DNA of 5,110 nt. It comes from Deltaproteobacteria bacterium (lineage in GTDB: Bacteria > Desulfobacterota > Dissulfuribacteria > Dissulfuribacterales > QOAL01). The translations under genes were made by a program, and so were the position numbers. Position 1 is the first letter of the stretch; every line of letters begins with the position of its first letter. Below are positions 1 through 5,110 of the stretch, one piece after another. The DNA lies in the NCBI GenBank assembly GCA_026996955.1, contig JALWJV010000165.1, forward strand, positions 1-5,110, read 5' to 3'. The notes under the pieces were generated by a model. That model ran no database searches, was not told where the DNA came from, and worked only from the letters and a program-made list of their open reading frames with translations.

Positions 1-1
1 A

Positions 2-1594
2 TTTCTTCTCAGGCTCTGTGTCCGCTACCGCTATGTAAGCCTTGCCGTGGCTATTGCAATTCTCTTTATAAGCATTGGCATTGTGGGAGGCGGCATCATC
101 AAGTTCAGCTTCATGCCAAAGGTTGACGGAGATGTCATCAAGGGGCAGATCCGCATGGCTGTTGGCACCCCTGTTGAGCAGACTGCCAAAGTTGCCTCAT
201 ACCTTGAAGAAAAGGCAAGGGAGAGTATTGAAGAGCTTCGCAAAAAATACCACACTGATGAGCCCCTGCTGCTGCACATCTTTACGGTAATTGGGGGCAC
301 AATGCCAAAGGGAGGGCCTGCAGGGGCAGAAGGCACATCCGGGGCAAACCTTGCAGAGGTTGCCCTGCTCCTTACTCCAGGAGAGGAGCGCAGCATTACA
401 TCTTCCATCATAGAGGCGTTGTGGCGAAAGAAAGTCGGTGAGATTCCAGGCATTGAATCCCTCTCAATCAACTCCAACCTGGTACACATGGGCGCCAACA
501 TAGATATCCAGCTGGCCCATGAAGACTATGGAATACTTGTAAGGGCGGCAGAACGTCTCAAGGAAGCCCTTTCCAGGTACCCCGGGCTTGGGGACATTGC
601 TGATTCCCATTCAGAGGGAAAGCGTGAGATAAAGATCAGGCTGAACCGTGAAGGGCGCAGCCTTGGAATAACCGAGGAGTCCCTGGGAAGACAGATAAGG
701 GCAGCCTACTACGGGGCTGAGGCCCTGAGATTTCAGCGGGGCAGGGACGAGGTAAAGGTGCTGGTTCGATATCCTGAGTCAGACAGGCGTACCCTGGCAT
801 CCCTGGACAACTTGCGCATAAGGCTTCCAGGAGGAGGTGAAATCCCCCTGAGAAGGGTGGCAATTATCCAGTACGGCAGGGGATACTCCACCATTAACAG
901 GACTGACCAGAAACGGGTAATAGATGTTACTGCAACGGTAAGCAGTAAGAAGGCAAATGCCGATGAAATCGTCTCTGACCTTCAGCACGGGATACTGCGG
1001 CAGCTCAAGTCAGATTATCCCGGCCTTGGCATATCCCTTGAAGGGGAGGGCAGGGAGCGCAGGGAATCCATGGACTCCATGAAAAAGGGGTTTATACTGG
1101 CACTGTTTGGCATATATGCCCTTCTTGCAATACCCTTCAGGAGTTACATGCAGCCCTTTATCATCATGGCATCAATCCCCTTTGGCATTATTGGCGCAGT
1201 GCTTGGGCATCTCATAATGGGATTTGACATAAGCATCCTGTCAATATTCGGCATTGTGGCCCTCTCCGGAGTTGTGGTAAATGATTCGCTGCTTCTGATT
1301 GACTATGTTAACCAGAAACGAAAAGAGGGCATGCCCATAGAAGACGCACTGATTACAGCAGGAAAGAGGAGATTCCGCCCGATTCTCCTGACTTCTCTTA
1401 CCACCTTTTTCGGACTTGCGCCCCTGATATTTGAGCGCAGCTACCAGGCGCAGTTTCTGATACCAATGGCACTCAGCCTTGCTTATGGCGTTATGGCTGC
1501 AACCGGCATCACCCTGCTTATGATTCCCAGCCTCTACCGGGTTACGGATGATATAATCCAGGTCACCGGAACTGCAAAATCTTCGCGTTCCTAG
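2..1594 (+). CDS. RND efflux transporter permease, C-terminal half (5' end beyond window)
   Basis: This is the second half of an RND-superfamily inner-membrane pump subunit, the kind that exports compounds by proton antiport together with a periplasmic adaptor and an outer-membrane channel. The frame is open from base 2, so the GTG at 47 is internal to TM7 and not a start. The visible 530 residues contain TM7 (about 13-34), the family motif around FMPKVDGD (37-44), a large periplasmic porter/docking region (about 45-355), TM8 (361-379), TM9 (384-408), TM10 (411-434, GVVVNDSLLLIDY), TM11 (457-477) and TM12 (484-512). Full-length relatives have about 1,000-1,050 residues, so about half is missing. 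By my alignment the TM10 Lys of AcrB is Asn427 here, a variant I recall from uncharacterised COG0841 pumps; substrate cannot be deduced. The last codons and the TAG stop lie inside an intergenic hairpin repeat, so the KSSRS tail is repeat-encoded. The adaptor gene is not in view. Confidence 0.95.
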   Translation, partial: FLLRLCVRYRYVSLAVAIAILFISIGIVGGGIIKFSFMPKVDGDVIKGQIRMAVGTPVEQTAKVASYLEEKARESIEELRKKYHTDEPLLLHIFTVIGGTMPKGGPAGAEGTSGANLAEVALLLTPGEERSITSSIIEALWRKKVGEIPGIESLSINSNLVHMGANIDIQLAHEDYGILVRAAERLKEALSRYPGLGDIADSHSEGKREIKIRLNREGRSLGITEESLGRQIRAAYYGAEALRFQRGRDEVKVLVRYPESDRRTLASLDNLRIRLPGGGEIPLRRVAIIQYGRGYSTINRTDQKRVIDVTATVSSKKANADEIVSDLQHGILRQLKSDYPGLGISLEGEGRERRESMDSMKKGFILALFGIYALLAIPFRSYMQPFIIMASIPFGIIGAVLGHLIMGFDISILSIFGIVALSGVVVNDSLLLIDYVNQKRKEGMPIEDALITAGKRRFRPILLTSLTTFFGLAPLIFERSYQAQFLIPMALSLAYGVMAATGITLLMIPSLYRVTDDIIQVTGTAKSSRS

Positions 1595-1662
1595 CGTTCT
1601 TTGCGGTTCAGTTGTTGTGGTTTGAACCGCCCGCTTCGCTCAAGGACGCAAAGGACGCAAAG
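1581..1662. repeat. Imperfect hairpin repeat with 9-bp tandem units, overlapping the RND stop codon
   Basis: Bases 1603-1610 (GCGGTTCA) pair perfectly with 1623-1630 (TGAACCGC) around a 12-nt loop. The stem continues between 1582-1602 and 1642-1662, where 16 of 21 positions match and two of the rest would be G-U pairs in RNA; the right arm has an extra 11 nt (1631-1641). The right arm contains the 9-mer AAGGACGCA twice in tandem (1642-1650 and 1651-1659) and then AAG. I recall similar GGACGCAAA-type intergenic repeats in several proteobacterial genomes, but cannot verify that here. No T-run follows on the + strand, so it is not a classical terminator for the RND gene, although the stem could still protect the mRNA end or act between the convergent genes. 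Confidence 0.7.
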
Positions 1663-1664
1663 AA

Positions 1665-1672
1665 AAACCATG
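1665..1672. repeat. Left target-site duplication of the MITE
   Basis: AAACCATG directly abuts the left end of the inverted-repeat element. The identical 8 bases directly abut its right end at 1900-1907. The bases just outside and just inside the two copies differ, so the duplication is exactly 8 bp. Confidence 0.75.
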
Positions 1673-1899
1673 GTAACTGTTCAGCGTATTAACAGTAATA
1701 AGGATTCGTGAATGGTCTTGTTTTTCCGTTCCGGTGAAGAATTTCTTGTTTTTCTAAGGCTCGCTACGCCAAAATCGCGAAACTCGCTCGTCCCTCGCTC
1801 AGACAGACGCGATTTTTTTGGCTGCGCTTCGCCAAGAAAAACTACGAAATTCTTCATAGTCACTCCAAAACAAGACCATTCACTACGCTGAATAGATAC
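1673..1899. mobile_element. 227-bp MITE-like palindromic element, possibly IS66-derived
   Basis: This is a non-autonomous transposable element with no credible coding capacity. The left end (1673-1688, GTAACTGTTCAGCGTA) matches the reverse complement of the right end (1884-1899) at 14 of 16 positions. Internally the arms pair again at 1708-1724 with 1867-1883 (17 bp, perfect), 1735-1745 with 1846-1856 (11 bp), 1748-1755 with 1835-1842 (8 bp) and 1771-1779 with 1808-1816 (9 bp), closing on a 28-nt loop. The left arm has 19 extra bases (1689-1707). The 8-bp direct repeat AAACCATG flanks it exactly, indicating insertion by transposition. A GTAA tip with 8-bp duplications is what I recall for the IS66 family; the right tip reads GTAT. 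No transposase is present, so movement would need one encoded elsewhere. It sits between two convergent gene ends, a tolerated location. If transcribed it would fold into one long hairpin. Confidence 0.75.
1771..1819 (+). terminator. Possible terminator in the MITE core
   Basis: The central stem AAAATCGCG (1771-1779) pairs with CGCGATTTT (1808-1816) and runs into seven Ts (1813-1819) on the + strand, resembling an intrinsic terminator downstream of the RND gene. The 28-nt loop is long, and read from the other strand only four Ts follow the stem. Terminator activity is an inference; the structure itself is plain in the sequence. Confidence 0.3.
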
Positions 1900-1907
1900 A
1901 AACCATG
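1900..1907. repeat. Right target-site duplication of the MITE
   Basis: This is the second copy of AAACCATG, directly after the right terminal inverted repeat and 8 bp before the MFS stop codon begins at 1916. Joining the sequence across the two copies restores a plausible empty site with an 86-bp gap between the convergent genes. Confidence 0.75.
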
Positions 1908-1915
1908 TTCATTTT

Positions 1916-3148
1916 TTACTGCGCACGAGCAGTTTTGAACATGATAAAAATCACCGCTGCAAGGGCAAGGCAGGCGGTTCCTGACATGGTAACCCTGATC
2001 CCCATGTACTGTGCCATTGTGCCTTGAATAAGGCTCCCAAAGGGGAAAAGCCCCATAAAACAGGTGCTGAACATCCCCATGATCTGCCCGCGCAGATTAT
2101 CCGGTGCGTTCAGCTGCAGTATGCTGATTATGCTGGTGGTGGTTATCACCATTACAAAGCCGCTTATAAACAGAATAGCCATTGCCTGCAGATAACTGGC
2201 TGCCATTCCCGCCACAACAAGGGAGAGGGGAAAGAGCACAGCGCCTGTCCATAACCATTTTTCACGACTTCCTTTATGTCCAAATGTTGCCACAAACATC
2301 GCGCTGCAAAGCGCCCCAAGCCCGTTGGCTGCGCACAGAAATCCGTATTCACGGGCACCCAGCCCAAGAATATCTCTTCCAAGTGAGGGGAGCAGAATTG
2401 TATAGGGCAGAAGAAGGATACTGAAGAGTATGACAATAATCATCAGGGGCCCCATGACGCTGTGACCACGGACCAGACGTGAAACCTCACCTATGGAACG
2501 GAGGAATGCCTTTTTTTCACCCTCCTCTGACGGAAGTGTGTTTACCTCAGGCTTTACCCGCGCAACTGCCGTAAGCAGCAGGATTACTACTATGCAGGAG
2601 ATTGCCTTTATGTAAAAGCAGGCATAGAGTGCGCCTGCACCCATGAGGATTCCTGCAATAGCAGGGCCTGAAAACCTGGCAAGATTAAAGGTGGTGGAAT
2701 GAAGTGCAAGGGCATTTGTGATGTCCCTGCGCCCTACCAGGTCAAACACAACAGACTGGCGTGCAGGAACCTCGAATGCCATGCCCACGCCAAGCATAAA
2801 GGCAAGGACCAGCACCTCGTAAACATTGATGAGCCCAAACTGGACAAGGACGGCAAACACCACTGACTGCATAAGCACAATCAGGTGGATAATCCTGAGG
2901 AAGGTTATCCTTGGAAGCCTGTCCGCAAGCCAGCCCCCCCAGAATGCGAAGAGCAGAATGGGCAACCCGGCAACCGCCCCCAGCACACCTACTGCAAGGG
3001 GTGAATCAGTCAGCTCAAGGATCAGCCAGCGCTGGGCTGTTGCCTGTATCCATGTGCCCATGAGCGCAGCCACCTGTCCGGCAAGCAGCAGGGGAAACCC
3101 CTTGTGGCCAAGTGCTGCCAAGGCCCTGGGAAGCCTGTCAGAAGGCAT
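1916..3148 (-). CDS. MFS transporter, MFS_3 (EntS-like) family exporter
   Basis: A 410-residue inner-membrane permease with about 12 hydrophobic segments, normal length for a major facilitator transporter. The opening LLLAGQVAALMGTWIQATAQRWL (about 20-42) is typical of the MFS_3 group, which includes the enterobactin exporter EntS. The loop 2-3 motif A appears as GGWLADRLPR (71-80). Family-typical stretches follow: ARQSVVFDLV (129-138), NALALHSTTFNLAR with GPAIAG (145-166), and NLRGQIMGMFS (351-361) in the second half. A hydrophilic central loop (about 197-230) separates the two halves. The start ATG overlaps the hemB stop as TGATG, and no Shine-Dalgarno sequence is visible before it, so translation probably depends on ribosomes finishing hemB. 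That ties its expression to heme synthesis; export of a tetrapyrrole precursor, siderophore or unrelated drug are all possible, and the sequence does not decide. Confidence 0.9.
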   Translation of the reverse strand: MPSDRLPRALAALGHKGFPLLLAGQVAALMGTWIQATAQRWLILELTDSPLAVGVLGAVAGLPILLFAFWGGWLADRLPRITFLRIIHLIVLMQSVVFAVLVQFGLINVYEVLVLAFMLGVGMAFEVPARQSVVFDLVGRRDITNALALHSTTFNLARFSGPAIAGILMGAGALYACFYIKAISCIVVILLLTAVARVKPEVNTLPSEEGEKKAFLRSIGEVSRLVRGHSVMGPLMIIVILFSILLLPYTILLPSLGRDILGLGAREYGFLCAANGLGALCSAMFVATFGHKGSREKWLWTGAVLFPLSLVVAGMAASYLQAMAILFISGFVMVITTTSIISILQLNAPDNLRGQIMGMFSTCFMGLFPFGSLIQGTMAQYMGIRVTMSGTACLALAAVIFIMFKTARAQ

Positions 3149-3150
3149 CA
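3146..3150 (-). promoter_or_regulatory. TGATG stop/start overlap coupling hemB to the MFS gene
   Basis: On the - strand, bases 3150-3148 are the hemB stop TGA and 3148-3146 the MFS start ATG, sharing one base. The bases before it (CGCTATCTTTCCTG) hold no recognisable Shine-Dalgarno sequence. This supports choosing this start and suggests translation by termination-reinitiation. Confidence 0.7.
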
Positions 3151-4182
3151 GGAAAGATAGCGGGCAACATCCTTTGCAAAATAGGTAATGATAATATCAG
3201 CACCTGCACGGCGGAAACAGAGCAGGGATTCCAGGACCACCCGCTCTTCATCAATCCAGCCGTTAAGGGCTGCCGCCTTTATCATGGAATACTCCCCGCT
3301 GACCTGGTATGCAGCAACAGGAAGCGGAAACTCCTGTCTCAGCATGTGAATTATGTCAAGGTAGGGCATACCCGGCTTGACCATGAGGATATCCGCCCCC
3401 TCCTGCATGTCCAGAGTTGCCTCCCTGTAGGCCTCCCTGGAATTTGCCGGGTCCATCTGGTATGCCCGCCGGTCGCCAAACTGTGGCGCACACTCGGCAG
3501 CCTCACGGAAGGGCCCGTAGAAGGAGGATGCGTACTTTACGGCGTATGACATTATGGGGATGGAATCAAAGTTGTTTTCATCAAGGGTCTCACGAATTGC
3601 CCCTACCCTGCCATCCATCATGTCAGAGGGCGCTACCATGTCAGCGCCGGCCCGTGCGTGGGAAAGCGCTACCTTGGAGAGAAGCTCCAGGGTGGCATCG
3701 TTATTTATCTCCACATTGGGATTGTCTTTTCCCTTTTTACAGCCGCACTTCTTTCCGCTGCCCTTTCCGGAATCTGAACTGTTAAGAAGCCCGCAGTGGC
3801 CATGGGAGGTATATTCACATAGGCATACATCTGTGATTACATAAAGATCAGGGACGGCCTTTTTCACTGCCGCCACTGCCTTCTGAACCACACCCTTGCT
3901 GATCCAGGCATGGGAGCCCCGTGCGTCCTTTTTTTCAGGTATGCCAAAGAGAAGGATAGACTTGATTCCCAGATCATGTACCTTGCGCGCCTCCTCGGCA
4001 ATCTGATCAACAGACATCTGGAAGCAGCCGGGCATTGCCCCTACCTCCTCCCTTACTCCCTTGCCAGGGGCAGCAAAAAGGGGATATACAAGGTGTTCAA
4101 GCCCCAGCGAGGTCTCACGCACCATTGAGCGGACAGCCTCATTGCGCCTGAGGCGCCGTGGTCTGTAATCAGGGTACATCAT
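3148..4182 (-). CDS. hemB: Porphobilinogen synthase (delta-aminolevulinic acid dehydratase)
   Basis: HemB condenses two molecules of 5-aminolevulinate to porphobilinogen in the cytoplasm, the first common step of tetrapyrrole (heme, siroheme, corrinoid) synthesis. The 344 residues carry the zinc-type active-site motif DVCLCEYTSHGHCG (118-131), with ligands Cys120, Cys122 and Cys130. The Schiff-base lysines are Lys216 (in MSYAVKYASSFYGPFREAA) and Lys269 (in LMVKPGMPYLDI). AYQVSGEYSMIK (291-302) and the end near YFAKDVA are also typical. E. coli HemB has 324 residues; the excess is an insertion of about 21 residues between G131 and N161 (Lys/Gly/Ser-rich, with Cys146-Gly-Cys148). Start: ATG at 4182 lies 8 nt after AAGGAGA; a second in-frame ATG follows immediately but is spaced less well. 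It lies 48 nt after the receiver gene and overlaps the MFS start, so it is probably mid-operon. No frameshift is seen. Confidence 0.97.
   Translation of the reverse strand: MMYPDYRPRRLRRNEAVRSMVRETSLGLEHLVYPLFAAPGKGVREEVGAMPGCFQMSVDQIAEEARKVHDLGIKSILLFGIPEKKDARGSHAWISKGVVQKAVAAVKKAVPDLYVITDVCLCEYTSHGHCGLLNSSDSGKGSGKKCGCKKGKDNPNVEINNDATLELLSKVALSHARAGADMVAPSDMMDGRVGAIRETLDENNFDSIPIMSYAVKYASSFYGPFREAAECAPQFGDRRAYQMDPANSREAYREATLDMQEGADILMVKPGMPYLDIIHMLRQEFPLPVAAYQVSGEYSMIKAAALNGWIDEERVVLESLLCFRRAGADIIITYFAKDVARYLS
3712..3783 (-). other. Lys/Gly/Ser-rich insertion in HemB (residues 134-157)
   Basis: Codons 134-157 of hemB encode a low-complexity stretch rich in Lys, Gly and Ser, including KKCGCKKGK (144-152), placed right after the third zinc cysteine. 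From memory, E. coli HemB has 8 residues between HCG and NDATLE, where this protein has 29. The reading frame is intact on both sides. It is probably a surface loop near the active-site entrance; the extra Cys pair could bind metal, but that is inference. Confidence 0.7.
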
Positions 4183-4190
4183 GAGAGTTA

Positions 4191-4197
4191 TCTCCTT
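4191..4197 (-). promoter_or_regulatory. hemB ribosome binding site
   Basis: AAGGAGA on the - strand, 8 nt before the ATG at 4182 and 11 nt before the next in-frame ATG. It favours the first ATG as the start. Confidence 0.75.
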
Positions 4198-4230
4198 CCT
4201 TGAACCTGTATTTCCAGCGACGGTTGAGTA

Positions 4231-4596
4231 TCAGATCCATTTATCCAGCGCCTCTGCCACCTTTTCCTTGGTGAGGGGCTCTTCAATACACCCCGCAACC
4301 CCGGCATCCCGAAAGCGCTCTTTTTCATCTGATGTGGCACCGGAACAGATTACCACCACCGGTATTTTGGCAGTATCTTTGGTCTCTTTTAGCAGAACAC
4401 TTACTGAAAGGGCATCCAGTGCCGGTATGTCCTTTCTTACAAGAATCAGCCCGGGCTTTTCTTCCCTGGCAGTGTCAAGGGCATCCTGCCCGTTTTCTGA
4501 AATGATAATCTCCCCGCGTTTTTCTTCCCCGTACTCCTGCAGGATCTCCTGTATATCCTTCCGGTCATCAACCAGAAGAATCTTCTTCACAGCCAT
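4231..4596 (-). CDS. Stand-alone degenerate receiver (pseudo-receiver) protein
   Basis: A 121-residue single-domain response-regulator receiver fold with no output domain. The start KKILLVDDRKDI (4-15) supplies the acidic pair Asp10/Asp11. The strand normally carrying the phospho-accepting Asp reads PGLILVRKDIPALD (48-61); with Pro58 aligned to the usual D+4 Pro, the accepting residue is Arg54 (codon AGA, 4437-4435). The usual Thr/Ser after PVVVI is Cys84, and the invariant Lys before the final Pro is Glu106 (GCIEEPL). Phosphorylation in the usual way is therefore unlikely; it may be a constitutive protein-protein module. ATG at 4596 is chosen because AGGAGAGG stands 5 nt upstream and the domain begins there; an in-frame TTG at 4752 would add 52 residues resembling no known domain. 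It lies 48 nt upstream of hemB, probably co-transcribed. No partner kinase is in view. Confidence 0.85.
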   Translation of the reverse strand: MAVKKILLVDDRKDIQEILQEYGEEKRGEIIISENGQDALDTAREEKPGLILVRKDIPALDALSVSVLLKETKDTAKIPVVVICSGATSDEKERFRDAGVAGCIEEPLTKEKVAEALDKWI

Positions 4597-4601
4597 AAAT
4601 T

Positions 4602-4609
4602 CCTCTCCT
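4602..4609 (-). promoter_or_regulatory. Receiver gene ribosome binding site
   Basis: AGGAGAGG on the - strand, 5 nt before the ATG at 4596. It is the strongest Shine-Dalgarno match in the 184-nt gap and decides the start of the receiver gene against the longer in-frame reading. Confidence 0.75.
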
Positions 4610-4680
4610 GTAGCAACCTGCCAAAGACCTGACTGCCCGATCCTCCCCAAAAACAGCTCCAATCCTTCAGGATCAGGCAC

Positions 4681-4724
4681 AAAAACCGGCACCGGCCCCT
4701 GACAACAGGGCCGTGCTGTCAGGG
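4681..4724 (-). terminator. Stem-loop region with T-run after the upstream gene
   Basis: On the - strand, CCCTGACA (4724-4717) pairs perfectly with TGTCAGGG (4704-4697) around a 12-nt loop. An alternative stem joins CACGGCCC (4715-4708) with GGGCCGGTG (4698-4690, one bulge), followed by CCGG and five Ts (4685-4681). The two stems share bases and exclude each other. It begins 57 nt after the stop of the upstream gene, so it could be its terminator or an attenuator before the receiver-hemB-MFS genes. Stem quality is moderate, and no convincing promoter follows it. Confidence 0.3.
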
Positions 4725-4780
4725 CATACGGCCCCACGCATGTCCGGATCAATTTGAGAGTCTGTAAAAGCAGGCACCTC

Positions 4781-5110
4781 CTATGAATCGGATGTGTAAC
4801 TCTTTCGTATCAGTCTGTTAATATATAATTCGGGGTTTTCTACAACTTCAGATGAGATATGGAATACATCCTGTCCGGAACGCTCCTTAACCATGGTCAG
4901 GCCATATTCCAGGATATTTATAAGACGCTCACACTGGGTGTAGAGACTGCCTGAATCGTACTTGCAGCCTTCAAGCAGCCTGTCCAGCGCTGTGTCATCG
5001 AATTCTATACGGATACCGCACCTGTTAAAGAATGATACCTCGTAGCTTTTTATCTGGCGAATCCAGAAAAGCACCCTGTCTGCCGCCCTGCTGATGGGCA
5101 GGTCCTGCTT
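4781..5110 (-). CDS. C-terminal fragment of an unidentified protein, possibly AAA+ ATPase (5' end beyond window)
   Basis: The frame is open to the right window edge, giving 109 residues that begin KQDLPISRAADRVLFW; the GTG at 5074 is probably internal. No catalytic motif is visible in this part. The segment is mostly helical in character and charged: GIRIEFDDTALDRLL (about 31-45), LYTQCERLINILEYGL (about 55-70), then a Q-D-V-F strand and ENPELYINRLIRKSY near the end. The pattern of a GIxIxFDDxAL start followed by a helix with CERL...LEYGL reminds me of the C-terminal small (lid) domain of ClpX/Lon-like AAA+ ATPases, but the Walker motifs would lie outside the window, so this is a weak guess. 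That it is a real gene end is better supported, by its protein-like composition and its same-strand place ahead of the receiver gene, 184 nt away. It may or may not share that transcript, given the stem-loop in between. Confidence 0.6.
   Translation of the reverse strand, partial: KQDLPISRAADRVLFWIRQIKSYEVSFFNRCGIRIEFDDTALDRLLEGCKYDSGSLYTQCERLINILEYGLTMVKERSGQDVFHISSEVVENPELYINRLIRKSYTSDS

Noticed and set aside
31..501. A 156-codon frame antisense to the RND gene
   Set aside because: The + strand frame encodes a clear RND permease across the same bases; the antisense translation shows no family resemblance.
1681..1863. A 60-codon open frame on the - strand inside the MITE
   Set aside because: It lies almost wholly in the palindromic element, its composition follows the repeat arms, and it lacks a ribosome site. 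It is a repeat-derived shadow.
1595..1915. CRISPR array, tRNA or other structured RNA gene in the intergenic stretch
   Set aside because: The repeats are inverted arms plus one two-copy 9-mer, not spaced direct repeats, and no tRNA-like cloverleaf was found. The stretch is explained by the hairpin repeat and the MITE.
3112..3549. Long + strand frames antisense to hemB and the MFS gene
   Set aside because: They are opposite well-recognised coding sequences, with no ribosome sites or protein-like motifs.
4597..4752. N-terminal extension of the receiver protein starting at TTG 4752
   Set aside because: The extra 52 residues resemble no domain, the TTG has no well-placed ribosome site, and AGGAGAGG sits 5 nt before the ATG at 4596, where the receiver fold begins.
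4724..4752. Possible sigma-70 promoter on the - strand: TTGATC, then TATGCC 18 nt later
   Set aside because: The -10 matches only three of six consensus bases and the match overlaps the stem-loop; too weak to annotate.

Overview
The window looks like a bacterial chromosome segment of moderate GC, from a Gram-negative organism, since it encodes an RND-type efflux permease. The gene families and the style of the intergenic repeats would fit a Desulfobacterota/Deltaproteobacteria-like genome. That placement is an impression from memory; no rRNA or marker gene is present to confirm it.

Layout. On the + strand, bases 2-1594 encode the C-terminal half of an RND efflux permease whose start lies before the window. 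On the - strand, reading from the right edge leftward, there are four genes: the C-terminal 109 residues of an unidentified, possibly AAA+-type protein (4781-5110, start beyond the window); a single-domain, degenerate response-regulator receiver (4231-4596); porphobilinogen synthase HemB (3148-4182); and an MFS_3-type exporter (1916-3148). The last three are closely spaced (48 nt, then a one-base TGATG stop/start overlap) and probably form one transcript. The RND gene and the MFS gene converge on a 321-bp gene-free stretch (1595-1915).

The gene-free stretch is the most structured part of the window. It starts with an imperfect hairpin repeat carrying a 9-bp tandem unit, whose left arm contains the RND stop codon. 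Directly after it lies a 227-bp, nearly fully palindromic element (1673-1899) with 16-bp terminal inverted repeats matching at 14 positions. This element is flanked on both sides by the same 8-bp sequence, AAACCATG, which is the signature of a transposed MITE with its target-site duplication. The GTAA tip and 8-bp duplication are what I recall for the IS66 family. Removing the element and one duplication copy leaves an 86-bp intergenic gap.

How the genes may work together. HemB makes porphobilinogen from 5-aminolevulinate for tetrapyrrole synthesis, and the MFS exporter is translationally coupled to it. The receiver gene just upstream keeps its acidic pair but has Arg at the phospho-Asp position and Glu at the conserved Lys position, so it is probably a phosphorylation-independent partner or adaptor. 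HemB keeps the zinc-type catalytic motif but carries a roughly 21-residue Lys/Gly/Ser-rich insertion with a Cys-Gly-Cys, directly after the zinc-binding cysteines. Any functional link between receiver, HemB and exporter is inference from gene order.
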